Below, in pieces: positions 1-8,883 of a stretch of 64,000 nt of DNA. Under the pieces are notes generated by a model. That model was not told the origin of the DNA. It saw nothing but the letters and a program-made list of their open reading frames with translations, and ran no database searches. The translations under genes were made by a program, and so were the position numbers. How positions within the stretch are numbered: the first letter of the stretch is position 1; each line of letters begins with the position of its first letter. The stretch is from Halomonas huangheensis (GTDB lineage: Bacteria > Pseudomonadota > Gammaproteobacteria > Pseudomonadales > Halomonadaceae). The stretch lies in the NCBI RefSeq assembly GCF_001431725.1, contig NZ_CP013106.1, positions 1,984,001 to 2,048,000 on the forward strand. Reading direction: 5' to 3'.

Positions 1-1073
1 CACAGTTCCGGGAATTCACTGAGAATGCCGCTACCGCCGAGGGCCACCAGGCGGTCGATCGTGGCACCAACCACCGGGTTGGCGCTGAGCCCCGAAAACC
101 CATCCGAGCCGCCACACTCCACCCCGATGCGCAGTTTCGACAACGGTGCGGGTTGGCGTTCGACACGATTTGCCTCGCGCAGCCCATCGAAGATGGTCGT
201 CAGCGCCTCACGGATCAACGCCTCCTCACTGGCGGTAGCCTGTTGTTCGATATAGTGCACCGGTCGCAGCCCTTCAGGGTCGCGTTCCTTCATCGCCTGT
301 TTGAGCATCGCAATCTGGGCTTTCTGGCAGCCAAGGCTCAAGACCGTGGCCCCGGCCACATTGGGATGGTTGATGTAGCCAGCGAGCAGACGGCACAGCG
401 CCAGCGCATCATCATCGGTGGTACCGCAGCCTTGATGGTGCGTCAGGAAGCGCACGCCATCGACATTGGGAAAGGGCGAGACATGGAGCGGTGATGGATT
501 GTCATCGTCCACTCCATGCAGCATTGCCTTCGCCATCCGCTTGTAGTCGCGGTAAGGGTCATCGCCCAGCGCTTCGGCAACACTCTGTCGCAGTACCTCG
601 ATGTTACGGTTCTCGCAGAACACCAGCGGTACCACCAGCCATATATTGGCCGTACCGACCTGACCATCAGGCCGATGGAAGCCATCGAAAGTCGCGGTGG
701 AGAAGGCGCTGACATCCGGCATCTGCCAATGTGCCTCGCTGGCACCCGGCCCAGTGGAGTCAGAGTCGGTTGAATGCGCAAGGTTGTCAGTGCGGATCGC
801 GGCTCCGGCAGCTATTGGCTGAGTGGCACGGCCGACGGTGACACCGTACATGGTGACGGTGTCGCCGGTCTTGAGATCGCATAGTGCAAACTTGTGCTTA
901 TGCCGAATGGGTTCGACAAGACGGATGATCTCGTTGCCATCCTCAATCTCTGTACCCGCGGCAAGGTCACGTAGCGCAACACGAACATTGTCCCGGGCGT
1001 GCACACGCAGGCTGGGGTGTCCGGCGCTATCGCTGGCAATGGTCTGTGGACTGCTGTTGGTATCGATAGCCAT
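1..1073 (-). CDS. UxaA-family sugar-acid dehydratase (altronate/galactarate dehydratase-like), C-terminus beyond window
   Basis: The minus-strand frame is open from an ATG at 1071-1073 to the window edge, giving about 357 residues of a family that is usually near 500, so the C-terminus is cut off by the window. An AGGAG lies about eight bases upstream. The N-terminus holds a SAF-like domain (HPSLRVHARDNV near residue 20), and the following part contains the family's LTHHQGCGG and LSLGCQK segments. UxaA-family enzymes are iron-dependent cytoplasmic dehydratases for altronate, galactarate or related sugar acids. It is the last visible gene of the fuconate/TRAP operon. The exact substrate cannot be read from the sequence; another C6 or 6-deoxy sugar acid is as likely as altronate. 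Confidence 0.85.
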   Translation of the reverse strand, partial: MAIDTNSSPQTIASDSAGHPSLRVHARDNVRVALRDLAAGTEIEDGNEIIRLVEPIRHKHKFALCDLKTGDTVTMYGVTVGRATQPIAAGAAIRTDNLAHSTDSDSTGPGASEAHWQMPDVSAFSTATFDGFHRPDGQVGTANIWLVVPLVFCENRNIEVLRQSVAEALGDDPYRDYKRMAKAMLHGVDDDNPSPLHVSPFPNVDGVRFLTHHQGCGTTDDDALALCRLLAGYINHPNVAGATVLSLGCQKAQIAMLKQAMKERDPEGLRPVHYIEQQATASEEALIREALTTIFDGLREANRVERQPAPLSKLRIGVECGGSDGFSGLSANPVVGATIDRLVALGGSGILSEFPEL

Positions 1074-1101
1074 GGGTCACGGTCTCCTCATGGGCTGCTG
1101 G

Positions 1102-1140
1102 GGTATCCGACTCAGGTATCCGACTCAGGTAACCGGTTCA
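1102..1140. repeat. 13-nt tandem repeat, 3 units
   Basis: Units at 1102-1114 and 1115-1127 are identical (GGTATCCGACTCA). The third at 1128-1140 differs at four bases and contains the stop codon of the adjacent hydrolase gene. It fills most of the junction between two operon genes. It resembles repeats at several other junctions in this window. Confidence 0.8.
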
Positions 1141-1989
1141 GGCATCCGGGTCCGCAATCACCTCTTGAGTCTGGATGCCCAGGCCCTCGATTCCGAGGCG
1201 CATCGACTGTCCCGAGCGCAGATAGACTGGCGGCTTTTGACCAAGACCAACCCCGGGTGGTGTACCGGTCGAGATGATGTCGCCCGGCTGCAGGCTCATG
1301 AAACGGCTGAGGTAACTGATCAGGAACGGCACCTGGTAAACCATGGTGCGGGTTGAGCCGTCTTGATAACGCTTGCCGTCGACTTCCAGCCACATCGCGA
1401 GGTCATGCGGGTCAGCAATCTCGTCCGGCGTGACCAACCACGGGCCGATGGGGCCGAAGGTGTCACAGCCCTTGCCCTTGTCCCAGGTGCCGCTGCGCTC
1501 CAACTGGAACTCGCGTTCGGAGATATCATTGACCACGCAGTAGCCTGCTACATGATCAAGCGCATTGGCTTCCTCGATGTAGCGTCCCGCCTTGCCGATG
1601 ACGACACCCAGCTCTACTTCCCAGTCTGTCTTGTTGGAACCACGGGGAATCAGGACATTGTCGTTGGGGCCACAGATCGCGCTGGTCCACTTGTTGAATA
1701 CCACCGGTTCAGGTGGGACATCGGCACCACTTTCTGCGGCATGGTCGGCGTAGTTGAGGCCGATGCAGATGAACTTGCCGACCTGGCCCACGCAAGCTCC
1801 GATGCGGGTGGTATCACTGACTTCCGGTAGCCGTGACAGGTCTAGAGAGGCAATTCGCGCGAGGTTGGATGCCGATAGATGTTCGCCAGCGAGATCATCG
1901 ACCTCACTGGAGATATCGCGAATGACACCTTGATCGTCGAGAACAGCGGGGATTTCCTGGCCCAGGGGGCCGACGCGCAACAGTTTCAT
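1138..1989 (-). CDS. Fumarylacetoacetate hydrolase-family enzyme, probable 2,4-diketo-3-deoxy-L-fuconate hydrolase
   Basis: This 283-residue protein has the FAH fold. The GLNYADHAAE segment lies near residue 78, and the metal-binding acid set is E124, E126 and D155 (WEVELG and VVNDISERE). The GTPPGVGLG loop lies near the C-terminus. FAH-family hydrolases of this length cleave 2,4-diketo-3-deoxy acids between carbons 3 and 4. In the L-fucose oxidative pathway this gives pyruvate and L-lactate. The neighbouring L-fuconate dehydratase and 2-keto-3-deoxy-L-fuconate dehydrogenase-like SDR make that role the best reading. Ureidoglycolate lyase, often given by automatic annotation, is unlikely here. 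The start is the ATG at 1989, which gives the usual N-terminal domain. Confidence 0.85.
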   Translation of the reverse strand: MKLLRVGPLGQEIPAVLDDQGVIRDISSEVDDLAGEHLSASNLARIASLDLSRLPEVSDTTRIGACVGQVGKFICIGLNYADHAAESGADVPPEPVVFNKWTSAICGPNDNVLIPRGSNKTDWEVELGVVIGKAGRYIEEANALDHVAGYCVVNDISEREFQLERSGTWDKGKGCDTFGPIGPWLVTPDEIADPHDLAMWLEVDGKRYQDGSTRTMVYQVPFLISYLSRFMSLQPGDIISTGTPPGVGLGQKPPVYLRSGQSMRLGIEGLGIQTQEVIADPDA

Positions 1990-2108
1990 GGAGAGTCCTT
2001 GTAGAAAGCCGGTGAAAAGTCTTTGTCGAAAGTTCTTGTGGGGAGCCCTTATGGAACGCCTCCGTAGAACGACCTGGTGGCACGTCCTCGTGAAGAGCGC
2101 GCCTGGCG

Positions 2109-2858
2109 TTATGCCAGCCAGCCACCATCGATGACCTGAGCGGTGCCCGTGGTATAGGTGGATTCATCGCTGGCGAGGTAAGTAGCCAATGCAGCGATTT
2201 CCTCGACACTTCCGAGCCTGCCCATGGGCTGGCGGTCGAGAAAGGCCTGATGTACTTCATCCTGCGGTCGTCCCTCGCGTTCTGCCTGGTCGTGGATGCG
2301 CTGGCGCAGCGATGGCGAGTCCACAGTACCGGGACAGATGGCGTTGCAGCGTATGCCCTGGGTGACGTAATCCGCAGCAACGGAGCGGGTGAGTCCCAAT
2401 ACTGCCGCCTTGCTGGTGCCGTAGGCGAAGCGGCCAGCAACACCCTTGAGGCTCGAGGCCACGGAAGCCATGTTGATAATACTGCCCGTGCCGGCCTGCA
2501 GCATGCCGGGCAGAAACGCAGAAATGGTATGGAACATCGAACCGACATTGATCGCCATGGAGCGTTCGAAGTCTTCCGTATTGCAGTCCAGCAGGCTGCC
2601 GCTATGGACATAGCCCGCACAGTTGAACAGCACTTCTACTGTTGGCAGGCGTGAGGCCAATTCCTGGATAGCGACCGGATCGGTCACATCCAGGCGGTGG
2701 CACTCGATGCCATCAATGTTACGCAGCCTGTCGAGCTTATCGGCATCGATATCGGTGGCGATGACTTTAGCTCCCTCGGCCGCAAAGCGAATTGCTGTTG
2801 CCTGACCGATGCCCTGGCCTGCCGCGGTGATCAGGGCAACCTTGTGCATGAGGCGCAT
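2109..2858 (-). CDS. SDR-family 2-keto-3-deoxy-L-fuconate dehydrogenase-like oxidoreductase
   Basis: A 249-residue classical short-chain dehydrogenase. The TAAGQGIG dinucleotide-binding turn is at residues 11-18, and D36 after the second strand points to NAD(H) rather than NADP(H). NCAG is at 79-82, the active-site serine is in NMASVASS, and the YGTSK catalytic pair is Y146 and K150. The protein resembles the DHRS6/BDH2-like group (SVASS, GIRCN, CPGTVDSPS). That group includes the bacterial enzyme oxidising 2-keto-3-deoxy-L-fuconate at C4. A GAGGAT ribosome site lies about seven bases before the ATG at 2858. Between the fuconate dehydratase and the diketo-acid hydrolase it supplies the missing oxidation step. 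The function is inferred from family and context. Confidence 0.85.
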   Translation of the reverse strand: MRLMHKVALITAAGQGIGQATAIRFAAEGAKVIATDIDADKLDRLRNIDGIECHRLDVTDPVAIQELASRLPTVEVLFNCAGYVHSGSLLDCNTEDFERSMAINVGSMFHTISAFLPGMLQAGTGSIINMASVASSLKGVAGRFAYGTSKAAVLGLTRSVAADYVTQGIRCNAICPGTVDSPSLRQRIHDQAEREGRPQDEVHQAFLDRQPMGRLGSVEEIAALATYLASDESTYTTGTAQVIDGGWLA

Positions 2859-3084
2859 GCTCTATCCTCGCGATTGTCCAGCCTGCTGCCGTACCCCATG
2901 GGCGGGGCACGGCAGAGCCTGCATTTGTTATGCCCGTCAGGACCATCTGAGGACTTACCTATAGGATGGTATGACAGGATGAAAGCATGACGTATGTAGC
3001 GAGTATGGCTCAGCTATCCGCGGCTTGCCAATGATCGCATGAGCGACCTCCGCAGGTGCGGCTCGACACATCACAAATGGCGCT

Positions 3085-4233
3085 TCATTGGCGACGCTGA
3101 TGAGCCAGCCAGGCACGGATGCCGTATTGCCAGGGCGGCAACTGGTCACTGCGACCCACCGGGTTGGACAAGCTTCCAAGTGTCGGGGTCGAGATGGTGA
3201 CTACGTCATCGAGGTGATGGGTAAAGCCCTGACCGGGACCATTGCGATCCTGAATGGGCGAGAACATGGTGCCGAGGAACAGCATGAAGCCATCCGGATA
3301 CTGATGGTGGCGACCGATGGTCTGAGCGACCAGGTCGAGAGGATCACGGCTGATCTCGCGCATATCGCTGCTGTCCTCGAGGACAAAGCCATCGTCGTGG
3401 CCTTCGATGCGTAAGCTGACCAGTGCATTTCGAATGTCATCTATCGAGAAGTGGTCATCGAACAGGCGGATGAACGGACCGATGGAACAGGAGGCGTTGT
3501 TGTCCTTGGCCTTGCCCAACAGCAGGGCGCTACGCCCTTCAACATCGCGCAGGTTGACGTCATTACCCAGGGTCGCGCCCTTGACCTTGCCGCTGGCATC
3601 GACGGCCAGTACGACTTCGGGCTCCGGGTTGTTCCACTGTGACGACGGATGCAGGCCGACACTGGCGCCGAAGCCCACTGCCGAGAACGGCTGCGATTTG
3701 GTGAACACCTCGGCATCGGGGCCGATACCGACTTCCATATACTGTGACCAGGCACCGCGTGCTTGAAGTTCAGCCTTCAGCGTCATGGCTGCCTCGGAAC
3801 CGGGTTTGATGCGCGACAGATCGCTGCCGATGATCTCGTTCAGCTCGCTGCGCAGGGTGTTGGCGCGAGAGGGATCTCCGCCGGCCTGCTCTTCGATGAC
3901 TCGCTCCAGCAGGCTGACGGCAAAGGTCACACCGCAGGCCTTGATCGCTTGCACGTCACAGGGTGCCAGTAGATACGGGCTGACCTGAGGACGAGCCTGC
4001 GAATTGGCAATCAGCGTCTCGATCGAACACAGTGCCTTGCCGTCGCCGTTGGCTGCCAGTTCTGCGGCATCATCACGTTCGAGTAGGTCGGCCATCACGC
4101 TGACATGGCCGCTCAGATCAATGACCTCGCCAGCACGCAGGGCCACGATCACCGGGCCACGTTGTTCGTCGAGCCATACGCGTCCTACCAGCAGCGCACG
4201 TTCTGCATCCTGGGGAAGAATCGAGTTGATCAA
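3085..4233 (-). CDS. FAH-superfamily 2-keto-3-deoxy-sugar-acid dehydratase-like protein (XylX type)
   Basis: A 382-residue FAH-superfamily protein, longer than the hydrolase beside it. The metal-binding acids are E204, E206 (PEPEVVLAVD) and D225 (LGNDVNLRD). It starts with TTG at 4233 behind a clear AGGAG; the first in-frame ATG would remove about 46 residues of the usual N-terminus. Length and layout match the XylX-type group, in which an FAH fold dehydrates 2-keto-3-deoxy-pentonates to alpha-ketoglutarate semialdehyde. In this operon it could act on a 2-keto-3-deoxy sugar acid imported by the TRAP system. Hydrolase activity is not excluded, and the substrate is inferred only. Confidence 0.7.
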   Translation of the reverse strand: MINSILPQDAERALLVGRVWLDEQRGPVIVALRAGEVIDLSGHVSVMADLLERDDAAELAANGDGKALCSIETLIANSQARPQVSPYLLAPCDVQAIKACGVTFAVSLLERVIEEQAGGDPSRANTLRSELNEIIGSDLSRIKPGSEAAMTLKAELQARGAWSQYMEVGIGPDAEVFTKSQPFSAVGFGASVGLHPSSQWNNPEPEVVLAVDASGKVKGATLGNDVNLRDVEGRSALLLGKAKDNNASCSIGPFIRLFDDHFSIDDIRNALVSLRIEGHDDGFVLEDSSDMREISRDPLDLVAQTIGRHHQYPDGFMLFLGTMFSPIQDRNGPGQGFTHHLDDVVTISTPTLGSLSNPVGRSDQLPPWQYGIRAWLAHQRRQ

Positions 4234-4284
4234 GGGAGAGTCTCCTGAAATCCTGTTTGTCGGAAAATATCTTGTGGCTTGGCT

Positions 4285-4329
4285 GTGTTTGATTCGAGTG
4301 TGTCTGATTCAAGTGTGTCTGACTCGATT
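4285..4329. repeat. 15-nt tandem repeat, 3 units
   Basis: Three imperfect 15-nt units (4285-4299, 4300-4314, 4315-4329; GTGTCTGATTCAAGT-like) lie in the 127-bp junction between the FAD oxidase and the XylX-like gene. Confidence 0.8.
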
Positions 4330-4360
4330 GCGATTGGTACGGCAAGCTGATCGGCGGTAG

Positions 4361-5785
4361 CTAGCGGCCATCCGAGCGCGGCAGTATGCGTCCAGCACTC
4401 AAGTTGCCACGTGGGTCGAGTAACCGTTTCAAGCCGCGCATGATGTCGTACTGCGGTGCCGACAGGTTGCCCAGGAAGGCGTTCTGCTTGACTCGGCCGA
4501 TGCCGTGTTCGGCGCTGATGCTGCCGTCGAATTCTGCCACCAGCTCGAACAGTTGCTCCTCGATGTCGTGGAGCAGGGCTTGTTTGTCGTCGTCGCTGAG
4601 TGCCGCCGGGGGAAGTACATTGAAGTGCAGGTTGCCGTCGCCGACATGGCCGTAGGCAATAACCTCGGCGTCATGTGCCAGCCGCTCCACCAACTGCTCA
4701 GCCTGCTGATGGAAGGCGTCCAGCGATGAGATCGGCAAGGCAATATCGGTGCGTAGGTGCAAGCCTCTACGCTGCTGACCTTCGAGCATCGCCTCACGAA
4801 ACTGCCACAGTTGAGCGGCCTGGCTTTCGCTGCTGGCCAATACACCGTCGCTGAGTAATCCCTGATCGAGCCCCTTGCTGAAGAGCGTCTCGATCATTGC
4901 ATCCAGATCCAGCTCGCCACTGGCTCCAACTTCCAGTAATACGTAGACCGGATGGGTGCTATCCAGAGGGTCCTTCAAGGCCGGGGCTGCTCCCAATGCC
5001 AGCTCAATGCAGGCACGCGGAATCAACTCGAAAGCGCTCAGCAGGTCACAGCAACTGCGCCGAGCCAGGCCATAGAGCCGCATCACCGACTGGACATCCG
5101 GGCAGCCGATCAATGCCGTTCGCGAGTGAATCGGGCGCGGGCCGAGCTTGAGTACGGCCCCGGTGACAATGCCCAGTGTGCCTTCGGCACCGATGAACAG
5201 TTGTTTGAGGTCATAGCCGGTGTTGTTCTTGTGCAACGGCCGCATATCGCTGAGGATGCGGCCATCCGGCAGTACTACCTCCAGCCCCAGCACCAACTGG
5301 CGCATCATCCCGTAGCGCAATACATTGAGTCCGCCAGCATTGGTCGAGATGTTACCGCCGATCTGGCAACTGCCTTGAGCACCGAGCGCCAGCGGGAAGA
5401 AGCAATCCTCCGCCTGAACTGCATCCTTGATCATCTGCAGCACACAGCCGGCATCGACGCTGACAGTGAAGTTGAGCGGGTCCAGATGACGTATACGGTT
5501 GAGGCGTTCCAGACTCAGCACCAGCTCTGGCGTGTGGTGATCGGGTAGGGCACCTTCCACCAGACCACTACCACCTCCCTGGGGTACCACCGGGATATCG
5601 TGTTGATGACAGTAGCGCATGACCTGAGCGACCTCATCGACACTCGCCGGGCGGGCGACAGCCAGCGGCTCGGCACCACGGGCACCCGCCCAGTCCAGGC
5701 AGTAGCGCTCGGTATCCTTACCGTCGACCAGTACGCCGCTGGGGCCCAGCGATTGTTGTAGAAAGGTGATCAGCGCATCACGCAT
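4361..5785 (-). CDS. FAD-linked 2-hydroxyacid dehydrogenase (GlcD / D-lactate dehydrogenase family)
   Basis: A 474-residue flavoprotein. The PCMH-type FAD-binding domain is N-terminal, with PQGGGSGLVEGA and the flavin-contacting IGGNISTNAGG and FIGAEGTLGIVTG segments. The FAD-oxidase C domain carries GHVGDGNLHFNV and SAEHGIGRVK. These enzymes oxidise D-lactate, glycolate, D-2-hydroxyglutarate or similar acids and pass electrons to the membrane quinone pool. The start is the ATG at 5785 with AAGGAT eight bases upstream; an upstream extension in the same frame has no ribosome site and overlaps the dctM end. It may oxidise a hydroxyacid released by the pathway. The fuconate route is expected to yield L-lactate, so a D-specific enzyme would need another source. 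Confidence 0.8.
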   Translation of the reverse strand: MRDALITFLQQSLGPSGVLVDGKDTERYCLDWAGARGAEPLAVARPASVDEVAQVMRYCHQHDIPVVPQGGGSGLVEGALPDHHTPELVLSLERLNRIRHLDPLNFTVSVDAGCVLQMIKDAVQAEDCFFPLALGAQGSCQIGGNISTNAGGLNVLRYGMMRQLVLGLEVVLPDGRILSDMRPLHKNNTGYDLKQLFIGAEGTLGIVTGAVLKLGPRPIHSRTALIGCPDVQSVMRLYGLARRSCCDLLSAFELIPRACIELALGAAPALKDPLDSTHPVYVLLEVGASGELDLDAMIETLFSKGLDQGLLSDGVLASSESQAAQLWQFREAMLEGQQRRGLHLRTDIALPISSLDAFHQQAEQLVERLAHDAEVIAYGHVGDGNLHFNVLPPAALSDDDKQALLHDIEEQLFELVAEFDGSISAEHGIGRVKQNAFLGNLSAPQYDIMRGLKRLLDPRGNLSAGRILPRSDGR

Positions 5786-5832
5786 TGAGAGATCCTTTTC
5801 TTTCGGAGTCCATAAGCTTATCGAGCCATGGC

Positions 5833-7089
5833 CTAGCGGAACCACAGCACAAGGCCGGGGAATACCAGGAACAGCGCCAACAGAGCCAGCAGGGTGAAAT
5901 AGAACGGCAGCAGGCTCTTGACCAGACTTTCCATGCCGACCTTACCGACGCCACAACCGACGTAGAGCACGGTGCCTACCGGTGGTGTAATCAGCCCAAT
6001 GCCCAGCACGAACGACATCAATACGCCAAAATACACCGGGTCCACACCAAGCTTGACCACGACCGGCGTCATCAACGGCGCGAGGATCACCATGGCCGGA
6101 GTCAGGTCCATGAAGAAGCCGACCACCAGCAGGAAGGCCGTGAGCAGCAACAACAGCAGCAGCTTGTTCTCGGTAATCGCCGACAGGCTGACCACCAGCT
6201 GCTGAGGAATCATATTGGCGGTCAGTAACCATGCCAGCACGCTGGCAAAGGCCAGCAGAAGCATCACCACACCCGTCAAACGACCGGTCGCAATGCACAG
6301 CTCGAACAGACGCTTGAGCGTCAGGCTGCGATAGACCAGCAGCGAGACGAGGACTGCGTAGATCAGAGCGATGGCGGCGCTTTCGGTGGGAGTGAATATG
6401 CCAGTCAGAATCCCGCCGACAATGATCACCGGCAGCAGCAGAGCGAGCACTGCGTCCTTGAGGGCGGCGCCCAGTTCGGGCAGCGAGAAGGGCTGGCCGC
6501 GTCCGGTCTTGCGCGACTGCACATAAGTGGTCATCGCGAGACCGAGCGTGATCAGAATGCCCGGCACGATACCGGCGAGGAACAGCTGCGAAATCGACGT
6601 GTTGGTGACCACACCGAACAGAATCATCGGGATCGACGGGGGAATGATGATGCCGACCACCGACGCAGCCACCACGATCGCGGTCGCCATCGAAGCGGTA
6701 TAGCGGTGTTGCTTCATCGGCTCGATCATCATACTGCCGACCGCGGAAGCATCGGCAACGGCAGAGCCGCTGATACCGCCGAAGAACATCGAGGTCATCA
6801 CGGCTACCTGGCCGAGACCACCAGCCACGAAGCCGACCAATGCACTGGCCAGACGCACCAGACGCGTGGCGATGCCACCTTCGCTCATGACCTCACCAAC
6901 GAGAATGAACAACGGAATCGCCAGTAGCGGGAAGGAATCCAGGCCATTCACCGCCTGGTCGACGATCGGCGACAGCGAATAGTCGGAATAGAAGAAGATG
7001 AACAGACTGATGGCGCCGAGGCCAAAGGAGATAGGCATGCCGATGGCGATACAGATCGCCAGCCCAATGAGGATGCTCCACAGAATCAT
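5833..7089 (-). CDS. dctM: TRAP transporter large permease subunit (DctM)
   Basis: A 418-residue, very hydrophobic protein with about 12 membrane segments and the DctM signatures GGISGSAVADASAVG near residue 107 and PPSIPMILFGV near 150. It is the ion-coupled channel of a tripartite TRAP importer in the inner membrane. Its ATG overlaps the dctQ stop by four bases (ATGA), showing translational coupling. With dctQ and dctP it forms a complete importer inside the fuconate operon, so the expected cargo is a sugar acid such as L-fuconate or a hexuronate/aldonate. The cargo is an inference from neighbours. Confidence 0.92.
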   Translation of the reverse strand: MILWSILIGLAICIAIGMPISFGLGAISLFIFFYSDYSLSPIVDQAVNGLDSFPLLAIPLFILVGEVMSEGGIATRLVRLASALVGFVAGGLGQVAVMTSMFFGGISGSAVADASAVGSMMIEPMKQHRYTASMATAIVVAASVVGIIIPPSIPMILFGVVTNTSISQLFLAGIVPGILITLGLAMTTYVQSRKTGRGQPFSLPELGAALKDAVLALLLPVIIVGGILTGIFTPTESAAIALIYAVLVSLLVYRSLTLKRLFELCIATGRLTGVVMLLLAFASVLAWLLTANMIPQQLVVSLSAITENKLLLLLLLTAFLLVVGFFMDLTPAMVILAPLMTPVVVKLGVDPVYFGVLMSFVLGIGLITPPVGTVLYVGCGVGKVGMESLVKSLLPFYFTLLALLALFLVFPGLVLWFR

Positions 7090-7577
7090 GACTCATCCCC
7101 CCGGCATACCGCGATCAGCGCGAGGGTATTGGCAATCAGCGTCAGCACTGCCATCACTGGCATCGCGCTATACAGCCAGGTTCTGGGAATGCCCAGCATT
7201 GGTGTAGCGCTGGTAAACCCCGAGATCAACTCGTTGAAGCCCAGCAGGATGCAGATACACACCACATAGATGATGGCAATCGCCAGTAGGCTCAGCACAC
7301 GACGTAATCCAGTGGGCGCCATATCCTTGAACCAGGTCACCGCGACGTGCTGGCGCTCAAGGCTACCCAGTCCGGCGCCGAGCAGCACCAGCCAGATGAA
7401 CAGCACACGCGACATTTCCTCGGCCCAGGAATAGGACGTGTTGAGTACGAAACGGCCAAAGACGTTGGCGCATACGCAGAACACCACGCCAACCACCAGC
7501 AGGCCAACCGCGATACGCAGCGTGGAGATCAGGAACCCCAGCCACCCAGGGGTAGGACTTGATGCTTGAGTCGTCAT
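7086..7577 (-). CDS. dctQ: TRAP transporter small permease subunit (DctQ)
   Basis: A 163-residue protein with four predicted membrane segments and the DctQ pattern YSWAEEMSRVLFIWLVLLGAG. The ATG at 7577 is preceded by GGAG, and an upstream in-frame codon would add 13 residues without a ribosome site. It bridges the binding protein and DctM at the membrane. Confidence 0.9.
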   Translation of the reverse strand: MTTQASSPTPGWLGFLISTLRIAVGLLVVGVVFCVCANVFGRFVLNTSYSWAEEMSRVLFIWLVLLGAGLGSLERQHVAVTWFKDMAPTGLRRVLSLLAIAIIYVVCICILLGFNELISGFTSATPMLGIPRTWLYSAMPVMAVLTLIANTLALIAVCRGDES

Positions 7578-7646
7578 CAAACAACTCCAGAACAGATGGA
7601 CGGACGATAGCCACACCGACGCGATGTCCGGTGTGGCGGATCGAAA

Positions 7647-8813
7647 TTACTGAGCGGAGCGGGCGCGAATCGCGTCGATCAGGTCACCGCCGATCTGCTC
7701 ACGCCATTCGTCATAGACGGGGGACAGGGACTGCTGGAAAGTCGCAACCTGTTCCGGCGTCAGCTCGGTGATCTGCATGCCGTCGTCGATCAGCTCCTGC
7801 TTGATCTGATCATTCAGCGTGCGGCTGACTTCACGCTCGTAGACACCCATCTGCTGAGCGGCATCCACCAACAGTTGCTGGTAGTTCTCGGGCAGTTTGT
7901 TCCAGAAGCGTTCGGAGACCAGCGTGATGAAGGGGGTATAGACGTGATTGGTCTCGCTGGCATAGCCCTGAACCTCGTTGAAACGCGAGGACTGGATGGT
8001 GATCCATGGGTTCTCCTGGCCGTCGACCACACCTTGCTCCAATGCAGTGAACAGCTCAGCGAATGACATCGGCGTAGGGTTGGCACCGAGTGTCCGCCAG
8101 ATATCCAGGTGGATCGGATTCTGCATGGTACGGACCTTGAGTCCGCTCAGGTCATCGGGTGAGTCCACAGCAGTCTGGCTGTTGGTCAACTGGCGATAGC
8201 CATTCTCGGCCCAGCCGATCGCTACCAGGCCATTGCTGCTGGCGACATCCAGCATACTGTCACCGATTTCACCATCGAGTACTTCGTCGGCGATCTCCGG
8301 TGTCGGGAACAGGAACGGCAGATCAAAGACCGCGAACTGCGGGAACATGTTGACCAGTGGTGACGTGGAGGGGGCTGTCATTTCCAGGGTGCCGGACTGC
8401 AGCGCACTCACCGCCTGGAGATCATCGCCCAGCTGTGCACTGTGGAACAGCTCGACCTGAATATGGCCGTCGCTGCGCGCTTCAACAATCTTCTCGAAAT
8501 ATTCGAGACCACGGTACTGTGCACCCGACTGAGTGGTGCCGATACTGAATTTGAGCTTGTAGTCATTGTCGTCACCTTCGACGACGGAGCCACTGACGTC
8601 GGGTATCGGCGGCATCTCCGTTGCAGCCTGTGTTGATGTCACGGTGGCCAGCGTCAGCGCCAGAGCGCCGACCGAGGCGAAAAGGGTGCGAGACGTGAAG
8701 CAGCCCGGTCGGGTATCGGTCGTTATTGCACTTGTCTCTGCTGTGACTGACCTGGTTGTGACGGTCCTGGTCGTGACTGTCTTTGCTGTGATCGTCTTTG
8801 TTGTGATTGTCAT
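7647..8813 (-). CDS. dctP: TRAP transporter solute-binding protein (DctP) with repeat-encoded N-terminal extension
   Basis: A 388-residue periplasmic binding protein of the DctP family, with NPIHLDIWRTLGANPTPMSFAELFTALEQGVVDGQENP in the substrate-binding half (residue R of the family is present in LKVRTMQNP). The ATG at 8813 has AGGAG ten bases upstream. The first about 25 residues are a threonine-rich five-residue repeat (KTVTT-like) coded by five 15-nt DNA repeats. Only after that comes a normal signal peptide (SVGALALTLA, cleavage near TQAA). A GTG further in could be the ancestral start. It should deliver a sugar acid to DctQM. The extension is odd but the rest of the protein looks intact. 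Confidence 0.9.
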   Translation of the reverse strand: MTITTKTITAKTVTTRTVTTRSVTAETSAITTDTRPGCFTSRTLFASVGALALTLATVTSTQAATEMPPIPDVSGSVVEGDDNDYKLKFSIGTTQSGAQYRGLEYFEKIVEARSDGHIQVELFHSAQLGDDLQAVSALQSGTLEMTAPSTSPLVNMFPQFAVFDLPFLFPTPEIADEVLDGEIGDSMLDVASSNGLVAIGWAENGYRQLTNSQTAVDSPDDLSGLKVRTMQNPIHLDIWRTLGANPTPMSFAELFTALEQGVVDGQENPWITIQSSRFNEVQGYASETNHVYTPFITLVSERFWNKLPENYQQLLVDAAQQMGVYEREVSRTLNDQIKQELIDDGMQITELTPEQVATFQQSLSPVYDEWREQIGGDLIDAIRARSAQ

Positions 8814-8814
8814 T
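8740..8814. repeat. 15-nt tandem repeat, 5 units, coding for the DctP leader
   Basis: Five imperfect 15-nt units start at 8740, 8755, 8770, 8785 and 8800 (GTTGTGACTGTCTTT-like on the plus strand). The annotated start codon lies in the last unit. On the minus strand they encode a pentapeptide repeat of the form (K/R)T(I/V)T(T/A). Confidence 0.85.
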
Positions 8815-8883
8815 GCGAAACAACTCCTGTTGAGCAGGCGTAGGGGAAAACCGGGGTGCCTCATGGGCGCCCCGGGGGACTGC

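Noticed and set aside
1..1073. Several plus-strand open frames (for example 153-494 and 823-1356)
   Set aside because: They are shadows of the minus-strand UxaA-family gene, whose translation gives clear family motifs and runs off the window.
1138..1989. Ureidoglycolate lyase as the function of the FAH-family protein
   Set aside because: No purine or allantoin genes are present; the surrounding fuconate pathway gives a better-supported substrate.
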